Shown here: piece after piece, positions 49,730 to 58,010 of the stretch
Position numbering within the stretch: position 1 is the first letter of the stretch
Layout of the letters: every line of letters begins with the position of its first letter
Source of the DNA: an uncultured Eubacteriales bacterium
Lineage (GTDB): Bacteria; Bacillota; Clostridia; Monoglobales; Monoglobaceae
DNA length: 64,000 bases
Assembly (NCBI GenBank): GCA_905201285.1
Contig: CAJKNM010000001.1
Coordinates: 1-64,000, forward strand
Reading direction: 5' to 3'
Notes under the pieces: generated by a model
Seen by the model: only the letters and a program-made list of their open reading frames with translations
The model's database searches: none
What the model was told of the DNA's origin: nothing
Program-made: the position numbers and the translations under genes

Positions 49730-51511
49730 TTATTCGGCAGAGCCGAGCTGGCTGTTATAAAGCTCGGCATAGAATCCGTTAAGCTTCATCAGCTCGCTGT
49801 GTGAACCTTGTTCTATAATATGCCCGTCACGCATTACGAGTATTACGTCTGCGTTACAGATTGTGGAGAGCCGATGCGCGACGATAAAGCTTGTCCTGCC
49901 GCGCATCATTTCTTCAAACGCCTTTTGAATACGAATTTCGGTTCGGGTATCAATAGAGCTTGTCGCCTCGTCGAGAATCAGCATAGGCGGAAGAGAAAGC
50001 ATGACGCGGGCAATGCACAGAAGCTGTTTTTGTCCTTGTGAGATATTCTCTCCGTTTTCTGAGATAACCGTATCATATCCGTCGGGCAGACGCTTTATAA
50101 AGCTGTGAGCGTGCGCCGCCTTTGCCGCGGCAATAATTTCTTCGTCTGTCGCATCGGGTTTTGAATAAGCGATGTTATTTCGTATTGTGTCGGACTTCAG
50201 CCATGTGTCCTGAAGAACCATGCCGAAGTTTCCGCGGAGGCTGTCACGTGTTATATCTCTTATATCGGTGCCGCTGACCTTTATGCTTCCGCCGGTCACG
50301 TCATAGAACCTCATCAGAAGGTTAATAAATGTGGTCTTTCCACAGCCGGTCGGCCCGACAATCGCTATTCTCTGACCCGGATGTACATTTAAGTTAAAGC
50401 CCTCAATCAGCGGAACATCGGGAAGATACGAAAAACTGACATCCTCGATGTCCACACTTCCGTCAGCGTTATTTAAAACGCGTGCGTCCGGCTTGTCGGG
50501 GAGCTGAGAGGGTTCTTCTATCAGGTCAAACAGGTGCTTTGCGGAAGCAAACGCATTTTGAAGCTCGGTTACCACGCCCGAGATTTCGTTAAACGGTTTG
50601 GTGTATTGGTTCGCGTATGTCAGGAAGCAGGTAAGCTCGCCGACGGTTAGGGCAAGACCCGCACCGAAGCTTCCGAGAACGGCGAAGGCGCCGGCAACGC
50701 CGACCGTTGCATATACCAGATTATTAACAAATCTTGTTGAGGGGTTTGTGAGTGATGAGAAAAATACTGCCCTCATTCCGACGTGCTGAAGCCTTCCGTT
50801 TATACCGTCAAACCGGCGTTGTGCTTCATTCTCATAGCCAAAGGCACGAACAGGCTTTTGGTTTCCTATAATTTCTTCGGTGAGAGAGGTGATTTGACTT
50901 CTTATTTCGGTCTGCTGTCTGAAAAGCTCATACGTGTGGCTTGAAACAAATCTTGCAACAAAGAATGACAGCGGAGACATAACCACTACTGCCGCCGTTA
51001 TTATCGGGTTGATTTTGAACATAAATATGAGTGTTCCTAAAATGGTGGCAACGCCGGTGAAGAATTGTGAAAAACCCAGGATAAGTCCGTCGGACAACTG
51101 GTCGGCATCGGTGGTTATACGGCTGATTATGTCACCATAGCCAACCGAATCGATGAATTTGAGCGGAAGTTTCTGCATTTTTGAAAACGCCTTATAACGT
51201 ACGTCGTTTACGACACCATAGGCAATCCGGTTATTGAAAATACCCATAAGCCACTGTGCGGCGGCGGTCAGAACCGTCACGATTCCGAGACGTATAAGTA
51301 TAGGAAGAAGTGCGTCAAAATCAACCCTTCCGCGGCCGACAATCAAATCGACACCGTTACCGATTACTATAGGCGCATAAAGGGTGAGCGCCACGCTTAC
51401 CGCCGCAAATATAAGTGACATAATAAATGAATATTTATAGGTGCTTATCAGCTTTAAAACTTTAATAAGCGTATTTTTTTCGATGGAGCTTGTTTTCGGT
51501 TTTTTACTCAT
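49730..51511 (-). CDS. ABC exporter, fused permease/ATPase (second half)
   Basis: A 593-residue MsbA-type half-exporter: membrane domain about 30-330, ATPase about 350-590. Walker A GPTGCGKTT, signature ISQGQKQLL (ISQGQ in place of LSGGQ) and Walker B MLILDEATSSID, with the H-loop in IVAHRLS. The departure in the signature is usual for one partner in asymmetric heterodimeric exporters. The start ATG at 51511 overlaps the stop of the partner gene (ATGA). The transported drug or lipid is unknown. Confidence 0.9.
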   Translation of the reverse strand: MSKKPKTSSIEKNTLIKVLKLISTYKYSFIMSLIFAAVSVALTLYAPIVIGNGVDLIVGRGRVDFDALLPILIRLGIVTVLTAAAQWLMGIFNNRIAYGVVNDVRYKAFSKMQKLPLKFIDSVGYGDIISRITTDADQLSDGLILGFSQFFTGVATILGTLIFMFKINPIITAAVVVMSPLSFFVARFVSSHTYELFRQQTEIRSQITSLTEEIIGNQKPVRAFGYENEAQRRFDGINGRLQHVGMRAVFFSSLTNPSTRFVNNLVYATVGVAGAFAVLGSFGAGLALTVGELTCFLTYANQYTKPFNEISGVVTELQNAFASAKHLFDLIEEPSQLPDKPDARVLNNADGSVDIEDVSFSYLPDVPLIEGFNLNVHPGQRIAIVGPTGCGKTTFINLLMRFYDVTGGSIKVSGTDIRDITRDSLRGNFGMVLQDTWLKSDTIRNNIAYSKPDATDEEIIAAAKAAHAHSFIKRLPDGYDTVISENGENISQGQKQLLCIARVMLSLPPMLILDEATSSIDTRTEIRIQKAFEEMMRGRTSFIVAHRLSTICNADVILVMRDGHIIEQGSHSELMKLNGFYAELYNSQLGSAE

Positions 51512-53259
51512 TTCGATATCCTTTCTGCGGCTGTGCCGGCCAACTCCTCGGGAATCTGTGTTGCACATATCTCGCGGTATATTTCGCAACTTTCAAGAAG
51601 CTCTTTATGCATGCCCATTCCTACGGCTGAGCCGTCATCCAGAACAAGAATCAAATCTGCATCGCGGATGGTTGAAATTCTCTGTGATACGATTACCTGT
51701 GTCATATTGGGATTAGCCTTTGAAAGAGCGCGGCGAAGCCTTGCTTCGGTCATAAGGTCAAGGGCGGATGAGCTGTCATCGAGTATCAGAATCTCGGGGT
51801 CTGAAACCAGCGCCCTTGCAATCGTAAGCCTTTGACGCTGTCCGCCGGAAAAATTCTTGCCTTCCTGAGAAACAGAGGTGTCAAGACCGTCTTTTTCAAA
51901 GATAAAGTCATACGCCTGGGCGGTTTTAAGGGCGTTGATTATTTCGTTATCATCCGCGTTTTCATTGCGCCAGCGCATATTTTCACGGATTGTTCCCGTT
52001 AGGAGTGATGCCTTTTGAGGAACATATCCGATTTTTCCGCGGAGCTGTTTGAAGCTCATATTTCTGACATCCGTGCCGTCAATTTTGACACTTCCCGAGG
52101 TGGCATCATAAAATCTCGGTATCAGGTTGACAAGCGTACTCTTGCCTGAACCTGTTCCGCCTATTATGCCTATATTTTGACCGCGTTTTAGCTTAAAGCT
52201 GATGCCGGACAGCGCATCCTCTTTAGAACCCGAATATTCAAAGCTGACATTGTCAAATTCCAGTACGGTGTCGCTGCTGTCTGCGACGGCCGCGTCTGCG
52301 GCATCGTCGGTCATATCGGGCTGAAGCTCTAATACCTCGGCAATACGCGTTCCCGATGCCATTGCTTTGGTCAGCGTAACTATGAGCTGGGCAAGCACAA
52401 GCATGGCAACAAGAATCTGGGTGAGATAGTTCACCATCGCGACAACCTCGCCCTGCTGCATACCGCCTATGTTTACGCGGATTCCGCCGACCCAGAGCAC
52501 AGCGATAACGGCGAGGTTTACAACTATATAAGTCAGCGGGTTCATCAATGCCGATATGCTTCCGACCTTCTCGTTTATGCTCATAAGCTCGGCGTTTGCG
52601 TCAGAGAAGCTTTCTATTTCGGCACCTTGACGCGAGAAGGCTCTGATTACACGGACCCCGGTCAGGTTTTCGCGGGTGATTTGAGATACCCGGTCAAGAC
52701 TTGTTTGAGCCTTTTTATAAAAGGGAACGGAAATATGCATCAGAATATAGATTAAAAGCCCCATAACGGGAACGGCAACCAAAAATACAACAGCCACCCT
52801 TGCGTCAAGCATAAGCGCCGCCGCCATTGCGCCGATAACGATAAAGGGCGAACGCAAAAACAAACGAAGAAACATATTAACACCCGATTCGGCGCGGTTG
52901 ATGTCGCCTGTGATTCTTGTGATAAGCGAGGATGTGCCGAATTTGTCAAGCTGTGACATAGACAGCGAGTTAATTTTTTTGAACATATCTCGGCGGACCG
53001 CCGTTCCGAAGCCGTAGGCGGCCCTTGCCGCAAAGAACTGCGCCGTAAGGGCGCTGCAAAGGCCTAAAATTCCCATAAGAACAAGAACGCCGCACATTTT
53101 AAGAATATATTCTCTGTCAGAGCCGGCAATACCGGTATCGATTATGTGTGCCATAATGACGGGAACGGTCAGCTCAAAACAGGCTTCCAAAAATTTAAAC
53201 AGCGGAGCCATTATACATTCCTTTATATATCCTCTGAGGTATTTTATCAATTTAAACAT
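51508..53259 (-). CDS. ABC exporter, fused permease/ATPase (first half)
   Basis: A 583-residue half-exporter. N-terminus YLRGYIKECIMAPLFK, six membrane spans (about 15-300), ATPase with Walker A GGTGSGKST, signature FSGGQRQRL and Walker B EILILDDSSSALD. Here Walker B ends in Asp-Asp in place of Asp-Glu, so the catalytic Glu is replaced by Asp: the degenerate site of a heterodimeric exporter. The ATG at 53259 has GGAG 12 nt upstream, a long spacing; a TTG further upstream is possible. It precedes and overlaps its partner gene by 4 bp. Confidence 0.9.
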   Translation of the reverse strand: MFKLIKYLRGYIKECIMAPLFKFLEACFELTVPVIMAHIIDTGIAGSDREYILKMCGVLVLMGILGLCSALTAQFFAARAAYGFGTAVRRDMFKKINSLSMSQLDKFGTSSLITRITGDINRAESGVNMFLRLFLRSPFIVIGAMAAALMLDARVAVVFLVAVPVMGLLIYILMHISVPFYKKAQTSLDRVSQITRENLTGVRVIRAFSRQGAEIESFSDANAELMSINEKVGSISALMNPLTYIVVNLAVIAVLWVGGIRVNIGGMQQGEVVAMVNYLTQILVAMLVLAQLIVTLTKAMASGTRIAEVLELQPDMTDDAADAAVADSSDTVLEFDNVSFEYSGSKEDALSGISFKLKRGQNIGIIGGTGSGKSTLVNLIPRFYDATSGSVKIDGTDVRNMSFKQLRGKIGYVPQKASLLTGTIRENMRWRNENADDNEIINALKTAQAYDFIFEKDGLDTSVSQEGKNFSGGQRQRLTIARALVSDPEILILDDSSSALDLMTEARLRRALSKANPNMTQVIVSQRISTIRDADLILVLDDGSAVGMGMHKELLESCEIYREICATQIPEELAGTAAERISK

Positions 53260-53564
53260 AATGTAAAAAATCTCCGTTCCGCCGCAGAGCGGCAAGATTC
53301 TCTGTTGATTGTACTATTTGATTATAAAAATTATTAGGACAATTTATATTATTTTATCATATTTTTCGGAAAATAACAACAATTTAAACAATAATTATTA
53401 TACATAAATTCCGGCCTTGCGGCGGGACAGGTGTGTAAAATTTGCCAACGACACTAAATGACACTTTGTTTTGTGTAAGAATATGAATGTGAGCGGCGGA
53501 GATGTGTAAATTAACCTGCTCCGGCCGCTTAATTTAGAAAATTTTATGAAGGGAGTGGCATATA
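53260..53564. other. AT-rich intergenic region with hairpin before the phage cassette
   Basis: A 305-bp gap between the exporter pair (minus) and the phage tail-like gene (plus). It contains an interrupted stem AGCGG-CGGAG (53492-53501) pairing with 53519-53529, 36 bp before the next start codon, and two GACACT repeats near 53450. No convincing promoter pair or open frame is seen. It may contain the left boundary of the phage-derived segment. Confidence 0.4.
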
Positions 53565-54467
53565 ATGCCGAATTTTACTACACCGATTCCGCCGAAGCTG
53601 ACGGGAAACTCAGCGGAGGATATCGGTAAAATCAAACAGTGGGGAACAGCACTTGTGGACGAGCTGACCTATTTGTTTAATAATCTGGACAGCGGAAATG
53701 TAACGGAGGCAGCCTCGGTTAAGGCAGAGAATATTGACGCCACCAACGCGCGGATAAGCAATGCGCAGATAGGGAAGCTTTCGGCCGATAAGTTAAAGGC
53801 AGGAAGCATAGATACGGGGGTTGTTAATGTAAGGGATAAGAACGGAAGGCTGAGTATTAGCGGTTCAAGCATAGTGATAAGCGACGGAAGCCGAAAAAGG
53901 TTTGTTGCTGAATATGATAAACAAAGCAATGCTTTCAGGTTTGTTCTTTATAATAAGGACGGCGACCCGACAGTCGGAATAGGAAGCAGCGGAGATGCGG
54001 TTTTCAACGGTACGGTAGAGAGCAGTACGATATATGCGTCTACAATCATAGGAACGGACAGTGCGTCATATCAGAATGAAAACGGCGGAGTTTTTGCGAA
54101 TATAAACCAAACGGGAATTAAGATAATGCAGGACAAAAACGGACGGCAGCAGAAGCTGGGAATGACGGTCGCAAACGACGGAACAGCGTATCTGATTCTG
54201 GGAGCGGGTGACGGAAACGGTAAGATGACCTTTAACGGAGTGACATATACCAACGGGTCGTTTGTGGTTGAAAAATGTGATAAGTATACAAGTATGGGCA
54301 TAATCGGCGGAAAGCCGTTTATAACCTTTTGGGACGAAAGCGGGGATTTATGGCTGAACGGAAACAAGGTTTATATGAACGGCACAGATGTGAATCTTAA
54401 GCTTTCAAATATTGAAAGTGAAATTAAAAGTATTAAAAGCCGCATAAGTGCGCTTGAGAGCAAGTAA
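53565..54467 (+). CDS. Phage tail tip/fibre-like protein
   Basis: A 300-residue protein with the composition of a tail-tip or fibre protein. The N-terminus has PPKLTGNSAEDIGKIKQWG, a Ser/Thr/Asn/Gly-rich beta middle repeats phrases such as NATNARISNAQIGKLSADKL-type steps and NGTVESSTIYASTIIG, and the C-terminus is a short coiled coil (LSNIESEIKSIKSRISALES) for trimerisation. GGGAGTGG precedes the ATG. Its place as the first gene of a portal/terminase segment supports the phage origin; the exact structural role is uncertain. Confidence 0.7.
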   Translation: MPNFTTPIPPKLTGNSAEDIGKIKQWGTALVDELTYLFNNLDSGNVTEAASVKAENIDATNARISNAQIGKLSADKLKAGSIDTGVVNVRDKNGRLSISGSSIVISDGSRKRFVAEYDKQSNAFRFVLYNKDGDPTVGIGSSGDAVFNGTVESSTIYASTIIGTDSASYQNENGGVFANINQTGIKIMQDKNGRQQKLGMTVANDGTAYLILGAGDGNGKMTFNGVTYTNGSFVVEKCDKYTSMGIIGGKPFITFWDESGDLWLNGNKVYMNGTDVNLKLSNIESEIKSIKSRISALESK

Positions 54468-54476
54468 AAAAAGCTT

Positions 54477-54550
54477 ATGCGTTTCCGAAAAAAGTCGGGA
54501 AACGCATGGACGCAATAACCTCTTATCATTTCTTACCCTGCGGATAAGAG
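54477..54550 (+). other. Two hairpins between tail-like and portal genes
   Basis: A 10-bp stem ATGCGTTTCC (54477-54486 with 54498-54507) is followed by an 8-bp stem CTCTTATC/GATAAGAG (54520-54527 with 54543-54550), the latter with AGTTTTATTA behind it. The second could be a weak terminator. Confidence 0.45.
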
Positions 54551-54608
54551 AGTTTTATTACTATATTATATATTATGCCGATGCAGGGCGGCGGATAAGG
54601 AGATTATT

Positions 54609-56237
54609 ATGAATGAATCATATAACGGAAAAATAAAGCAGGAGTTTTTTTCAAAGGTAGTAGAGTCTTTTAATATGTATAAGGAACATAAAAAGGCGCT
54701 TGACAGACGTATAATCGAGAATAATCGGTGGTTTAAGGCGAGGTATAACAACAATAAAATTGAGATTGACGAGCCGGTGACACCGTATCTGTTTAATATT
54801 ATTGCGAACAAGCACGCCGATGCGATGGATAATTATCCTGAACCGAATGTTCTTGAAAGAGAGGAAAGCGACCGCGAGACAGCCGAGATGTTTACAAAAA
54901 TCCTGCCGCTTCAGCTTGACCTGTGCGGATTTAAAAGAACATACAGCCGTGCGTGGTGGTACAAACTCAAAAACGGAGCTTCGTGCTATGGGGTATTTTA
55001 TAACCCGACCTTGTGCGGAAGTATGGGCGAGATTGACATTAAAAAAATTGATTTGCTGAATATCTTTTGGGAACCGGGAGTGACTGATATTCAAGACAGC
55101 AAGTTTTTGTTCATAACGGCTCTGTGCGATAATGATGCATTAAAGGCGAAGTATCCGCAGTACGCGGACCGTTTCAGCGGCTCTGCTGCCCTGGACACAA
55201 GAACATATGACGATATGGAAAGCGGAACAAACACAGATATATTAAAGGATAAAAGTCTTGTGGTGGATTGTTACTATAAAAAACAGCGCGGAGATACGCA
55301 TACGGTAGAGCTTATAAAGTTTTTTGACGATACGATTCTCGATGCATCGGAGGATCGCGGCGACTGTGGATTGTATGATCACGGTATGTATCCGTTTGTT
55401 TTTGACGTGCTGTATCCCGATGAGGACAGTCCTGTAGGGTTCGGAATGGTTGACATAATTAAAAATCCGCAGATGTATATAGACAAACTTGATGCGATTA
55501 TAAGCAAAAATGCAATGATTTCGGGAAAGACAAGATTTATGATAAAAGACAACGGGGGACTTAATGAATATGAGCTGACGGATTTGTCAAAGGATATAAT
55601 TCATTCGGCGGGTTCGGTCGGTGATGACAACATTCGTGAACTTCAGGCAAAGCCGCTTCATCCGTTTATTATTCAGCACCGTTCAAACAAGATAAATGAG
55701 ATAAAAGAAGTATCGGGAAATCTCGATTTTCAACAGGGAGACGTAACCGGCGGCGTAACGGCGTATTCTGCCATTGTTGCCCTTCAGCAGGCAGGCGAAA
55801 AGCTGTCACGCGATATGATAGGCGAGGGATATGAGGCATACAAGAGAATTATCTATTTCTGTATTGAGCTTATTCGTCAATTTTATGATGAGCCGCGTTC
55901 ATATCGTATAGCAGGCGATGACGGCGGATGCGAGTATGTTACCTTTTCAAACGAGAGCCTGAGGGGAGCAGGAACGCGGCTTCCTGCTGAATTTGATATT
56001 GCGGTCAGTGCGGAAAAAAATAATCCGTACAGCAGAGTGGCACAAAATCAAACGCTTACGGATTTATGGAAGATGGGTCTTTTCCATAGGGACACAATAC
56101 GCGAATCAATCCTTATGCTTGAATGTATGCATTTAGACGGAAAAGAAAAACTGATTGAAGGACTTCGTAAAATCGCATCAGAGCAAGACCCTGCCGATAA
56201 CGGCAAGGCTGTCGCGGAAGGAAATCCTGAGCGATGA
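54609..56237 (+). CDS. Phage portal protein
   Basis: A 542-residue portal-like protein, the ring at the capsid vertex through which DNA is packaged. Recognisable parts: the N-terminal NNRWFKARYNNN, TPYLFNIIANKHADAMDNYP, FWEPGVTDIQDSKF, YPFVFDVLYPDEDSPVGFGM, and the C-terminal helical region with GGVTAYSAIVALQQAGEKLS. The ORF is full length without disruption. AAGGAGATTATT precedes the start. Its last 60 bp overlap the repressor gene on the other strand. Confidence 0.82.
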   Translation: MNESYNGKIKQEFFSKVVESFNMYKEHKKALDRRIIENNRWFKARYNNNKIEIDEPVTPYLFNIIANKHADAMDNYPEPNVLEREESDRETAEMFTKILPLQLDLCGFKRTYSRAWWYKLKNGASCYGVFYNPTLCGSMGEIDIKKIDLLNIFWEPGVTDIQDSKFLFITALCDNDALKAKYPQYADRFSGSAALDTRTYDDMESGTNTDILKDKSLVVDCYYKKQRGDTHTVELIKFFDDTILDASEDRGDCGLYDHGMYPFVFDVLYPDEDSPVGFGMVDIIKNPQMYIDKLDAIISKNAMISGKTRFMIKDNGGLNEYELTDLSKDIIHSAGSVGDDNIRELQAKPLHPFIIQHRSNKINEIKEVSGNLDFQQGDVTGGVTAYSAIVALQQAGEKLSRDMIGEGYEAYKRIIYFCIELIRQFYDEPRSYRIAGDDGGCEYVTFSNESLRGAGTRLPAEFDIAVSAEKNNPYSRVAQNQTLTDLWKMGLFHRDTIRESILMLECMHLDGKEKLIEGLRKIASEQDPADNGKAVAEGNPER

Positions 56238-56876
56238 ATAGTCCGTGTTTACGGCCGTCAGAAGAATATCGTCACCGCGATAGTCAAGGCGGCGGCAATA
56301 TATCGTGCCGTTCAGAATAAACAGGCCGATTTCGTCTCCTGAAAGCTGAGGAGTGTATTTGATAAATTTAATCTCGCCCTTGCAGAGCACAGGCTCCATA
56401 CTGGTATCGGTGATACATACGGCGGCATCGGCGTTATCGGGGGCATCAAGTTCGATTTCAAAACAGTCTGAGGTGCAAAAGAGACGGTCGGATGCCATCG
56501 GTGACAGATGTGTATAAACGGGAAGCCTGCGCCGCGATGAACCTTGACGAAGACGCATTGCGTCATATTCATAGTTAAGACAGTTATATACCGCGGCGCG
56601 CCCGGCGTCATCAAGACCGGTTAACTTGCTGATTGCACAGAGGTCAAGAACGCGATGTCTTTTGAGACTGTCGGACGCAAAGTATTCAGAGATATTGTCT
56701 ATTCCGTATTTTGCACAGATACGCAAAAAGACATCAATAGACGGCTCTGACTTGCCGGTTTCCCACGAGCTGAAAGTGGATTGGCTTACACCGAGCCAAT
56801 TATATACGTCACGCTGTGACAATCCGGCGTCTTTGCGTGCTTGCTGAAGCTTCTGACATATGTTTTTGTTTGCCAT
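56178..56876 (-). CDS. Phage-type repressor with HTH and S24 (LexA-like) domain
   Basis: A 232-residue CI-like repressor. The N-terminal HTH_3 reads KLQQARKDAGLSQRDVYNWLG and VSQSTFSSWETG; the C-terminal S24 domain has ITDTSMEPVLCKGEI with the catalytic Ser, and GTIYCRRLDY near the end with an Arg rather than Lys close to the usual lysine site, so self-cleavage is uncertain. The protein ends GRVLL, typical for S24 domains. It faces the portal gene and overlaps it by 60 bp. A divergent promoter region with CGATAT repeats lies upstream. Confidence 0.88.
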   Translation of the reverse strand: MANKNICQKLQQARKDAGLSQRDVYNWLGVSQSTFSSWETGKSEPSIDVFLRICAKYGIDNISEYFASDSLKRHRVLDLCAISKLTGLDDAGRAAVYNCLNYEYDAMRLRQGSSRRRLPVYTHLSPMASDRLFCTSDCFEIELDAPDNADAAVCITDTSMEPVLCKGEIKFIKYTPQLSGDEIGLFILNGTIYCRRLDYRGDDILLTAVNTDYSSLRISFRDSLAVIGRVLL

Positions 56877-57001
56877 AATTTATTTACTCCGTTTCGCCGT
56901 GTGAAGTCGGTATTGTAGGACTAATCTTGTTGTAAGAAAAAGGAAAGCCCGTATATGAATTTTAACCAAATAAGAATAATGGCCCTAATAACCGCTATTA
57001 T

Positions 57002-57030
57002 ATAATATCATATTTATAGATATTTGTCAA
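57002..57030 (-). promoter_or_regulatory. Repressor promoter
   Basis: On the minus strand: -35 TTGACA (57030-57025), 17-nt spacer, -10 TATTAT (57007-57002). ATATCATAT and ATATGATAT repeats lie on and beside it, possible operators. Confidence 0.7.
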
Positions 57031-57060
57031 CATAATATGATATTTTTTGATAAAGTTTTA

Positions 57061-57114
57061 TTGACTATCGCATAATTCGATATATAATATTAAGTATAAC
57101 CGATATTTCGATAT
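57061..57114 (+). promoter_or_regulatory. Rightward phage promoter with CGATAT repeats
   Basis: -35 TTGACT (57061-57066), 16-nt spacer, -10 TATAAT (57083-57088). CGATAT occurs at 57078-57083, 57101-57106 and 57109-57114, overlapping the -10 and start region as expected for repressor operators. Confidence 0.65.
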
Positions 57115-57155
57115 TATTGTCAGGAAAATACCAAAAGGAAAGGAGATGATACGAT

Positions 57156-57353
57156 ATGACACATCCCGACATAGTTACAGCAGAGATATTCGGTGGTTAT
57201 CCATCGCGGGACATAGAAGAACGTTTGGGAGAGTGCATATACTGTGAACAGCCTGTTTATGATAACGGCGAGGCAGTACAGAGCACTGACGGATTGTTCT
57301 GCAATATGGATTGTTGCTGTGAATATTATGAAATCACAAATATAAACAGATAA
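57156..57353 (+). CDS. Small Cys-rich phage-associated protein
   Basis: A 65-residue protein with paired cysteines (CIYCEQPVYDNG; LFCNMDCCCEYY), likely a small zinc-binding knuckle. AAAGGAGATG precedes the ATG. It is the first gene under the rightward promoter. Function unknown. Confidence 0.65.
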   Translation: MTHPDIVTAEIFGGYPSRDIEERLGECIYCEQPVYDNGEAVQSTDGLFCNMDCCCEYYEITNINR

Positions 57354-57378
57354 AACTCAAACAGAAAGGATGTTTAAA

Positions 57379-57762
57379 ATGACGTTAAATAATGTAAAGG
57401 AAGTAAAGGAATGGCTTAGAAATATTCCGCTTGTTAAGGCGGAACTGACTTTAAAGATAAAGTTTTATCAAGAGCTTGAAAATGAATTCAATAAGGCAGA
57501 GGATTTTGAAAAATCACTTAGATATTACCGCGGTCAGATAGAGAGCCTTCAGCATAAGATGGAAACACTTATGGAGGATGTGGACAGGCTTTTCGGAATT
57601 TTGGACGAGAACGAAAGGCTTGTTATGGTTGCGAGATACATAAATCTGATTCGGTGGGATTATATAGAGTTCCATGTGTTCTACAGCAGAAGGCAGGCAA
57701 TCAGAGTCCATGACCACGCCCTTTTAAAGCTTGTGGGACAGGCGGTAGGTGAACAGGAATGA
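57379..57762 (+). CDS. ArpU/RinA-like phage regulator (putative)
   Basis: A 127-residue helical protein. The C-terminal part (FGILDENERLVMVARYINL, then WDYIEFHVFYSRRQAIRVHD) has the look of a sigma region 4-type helix-turn-helix, as in ArpU-like late regulators of Firmicutes phages, which also sit just before the terminase genes. The start at 57379 (second ATG) gives better spacing to GAAAGGA than the ATG at 57370. Confidence 0.6.
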   Translation: MTLNNVKEVKEWLRNIPLVKAELTLKIKFYQELENEFNKAEDFEKSLRYYRGQIESLQHKMETLMEDVDRLFGILDENERLVMVARYINLIRWDYIEFHVFYSRRQAIRVHDHALLKLVGQAVGEQE

Positions 57763-57980
57763 ATGAAGAAAAAGAGCTTATTAACGATAATCGGAATGAA
57801 AGCGAAGAACTCGAACCGAAAATTTCGGATAGGGCGTATGACAAGCTTGTTCAGCTTATGTCCTGCGAGAATGAAAGAGTTGCTTTAGCGGCGGCCAAAG
57901 AGATTATGTCAATCTATGAAAAAGAAGACACGGCCGCGGACGGCGATATAAGCTTAGAGGTTACCATTAAGGTTATTTGA
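57759..57980 (+). CDS. Small phage protein, possibly a reduced terminase small subunit
   Basis: A 73-residue acidic protein (YDKLVQLMSCENERVALAAA, KEIMSIYEKE). It overlaps the preceding gene by 4 bp and lies 30 bp before the large terminase, where the small subunit normally is. It lacks the N-terminal DNA-binding domain expected of a full small subunit, so the assignment is by place and helical pattern only. Confidence 0.5.
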   Translation: MNEEKELINDNRNESEELEPKISDRAYDKLVQLMSCENERVALAAAKEIMSIYEKEDTAADGDISLEVTIKVI

Positions 57981-58010
57981 CGGGTGATAATGCACGGGGG
58001 GATAATGTAA

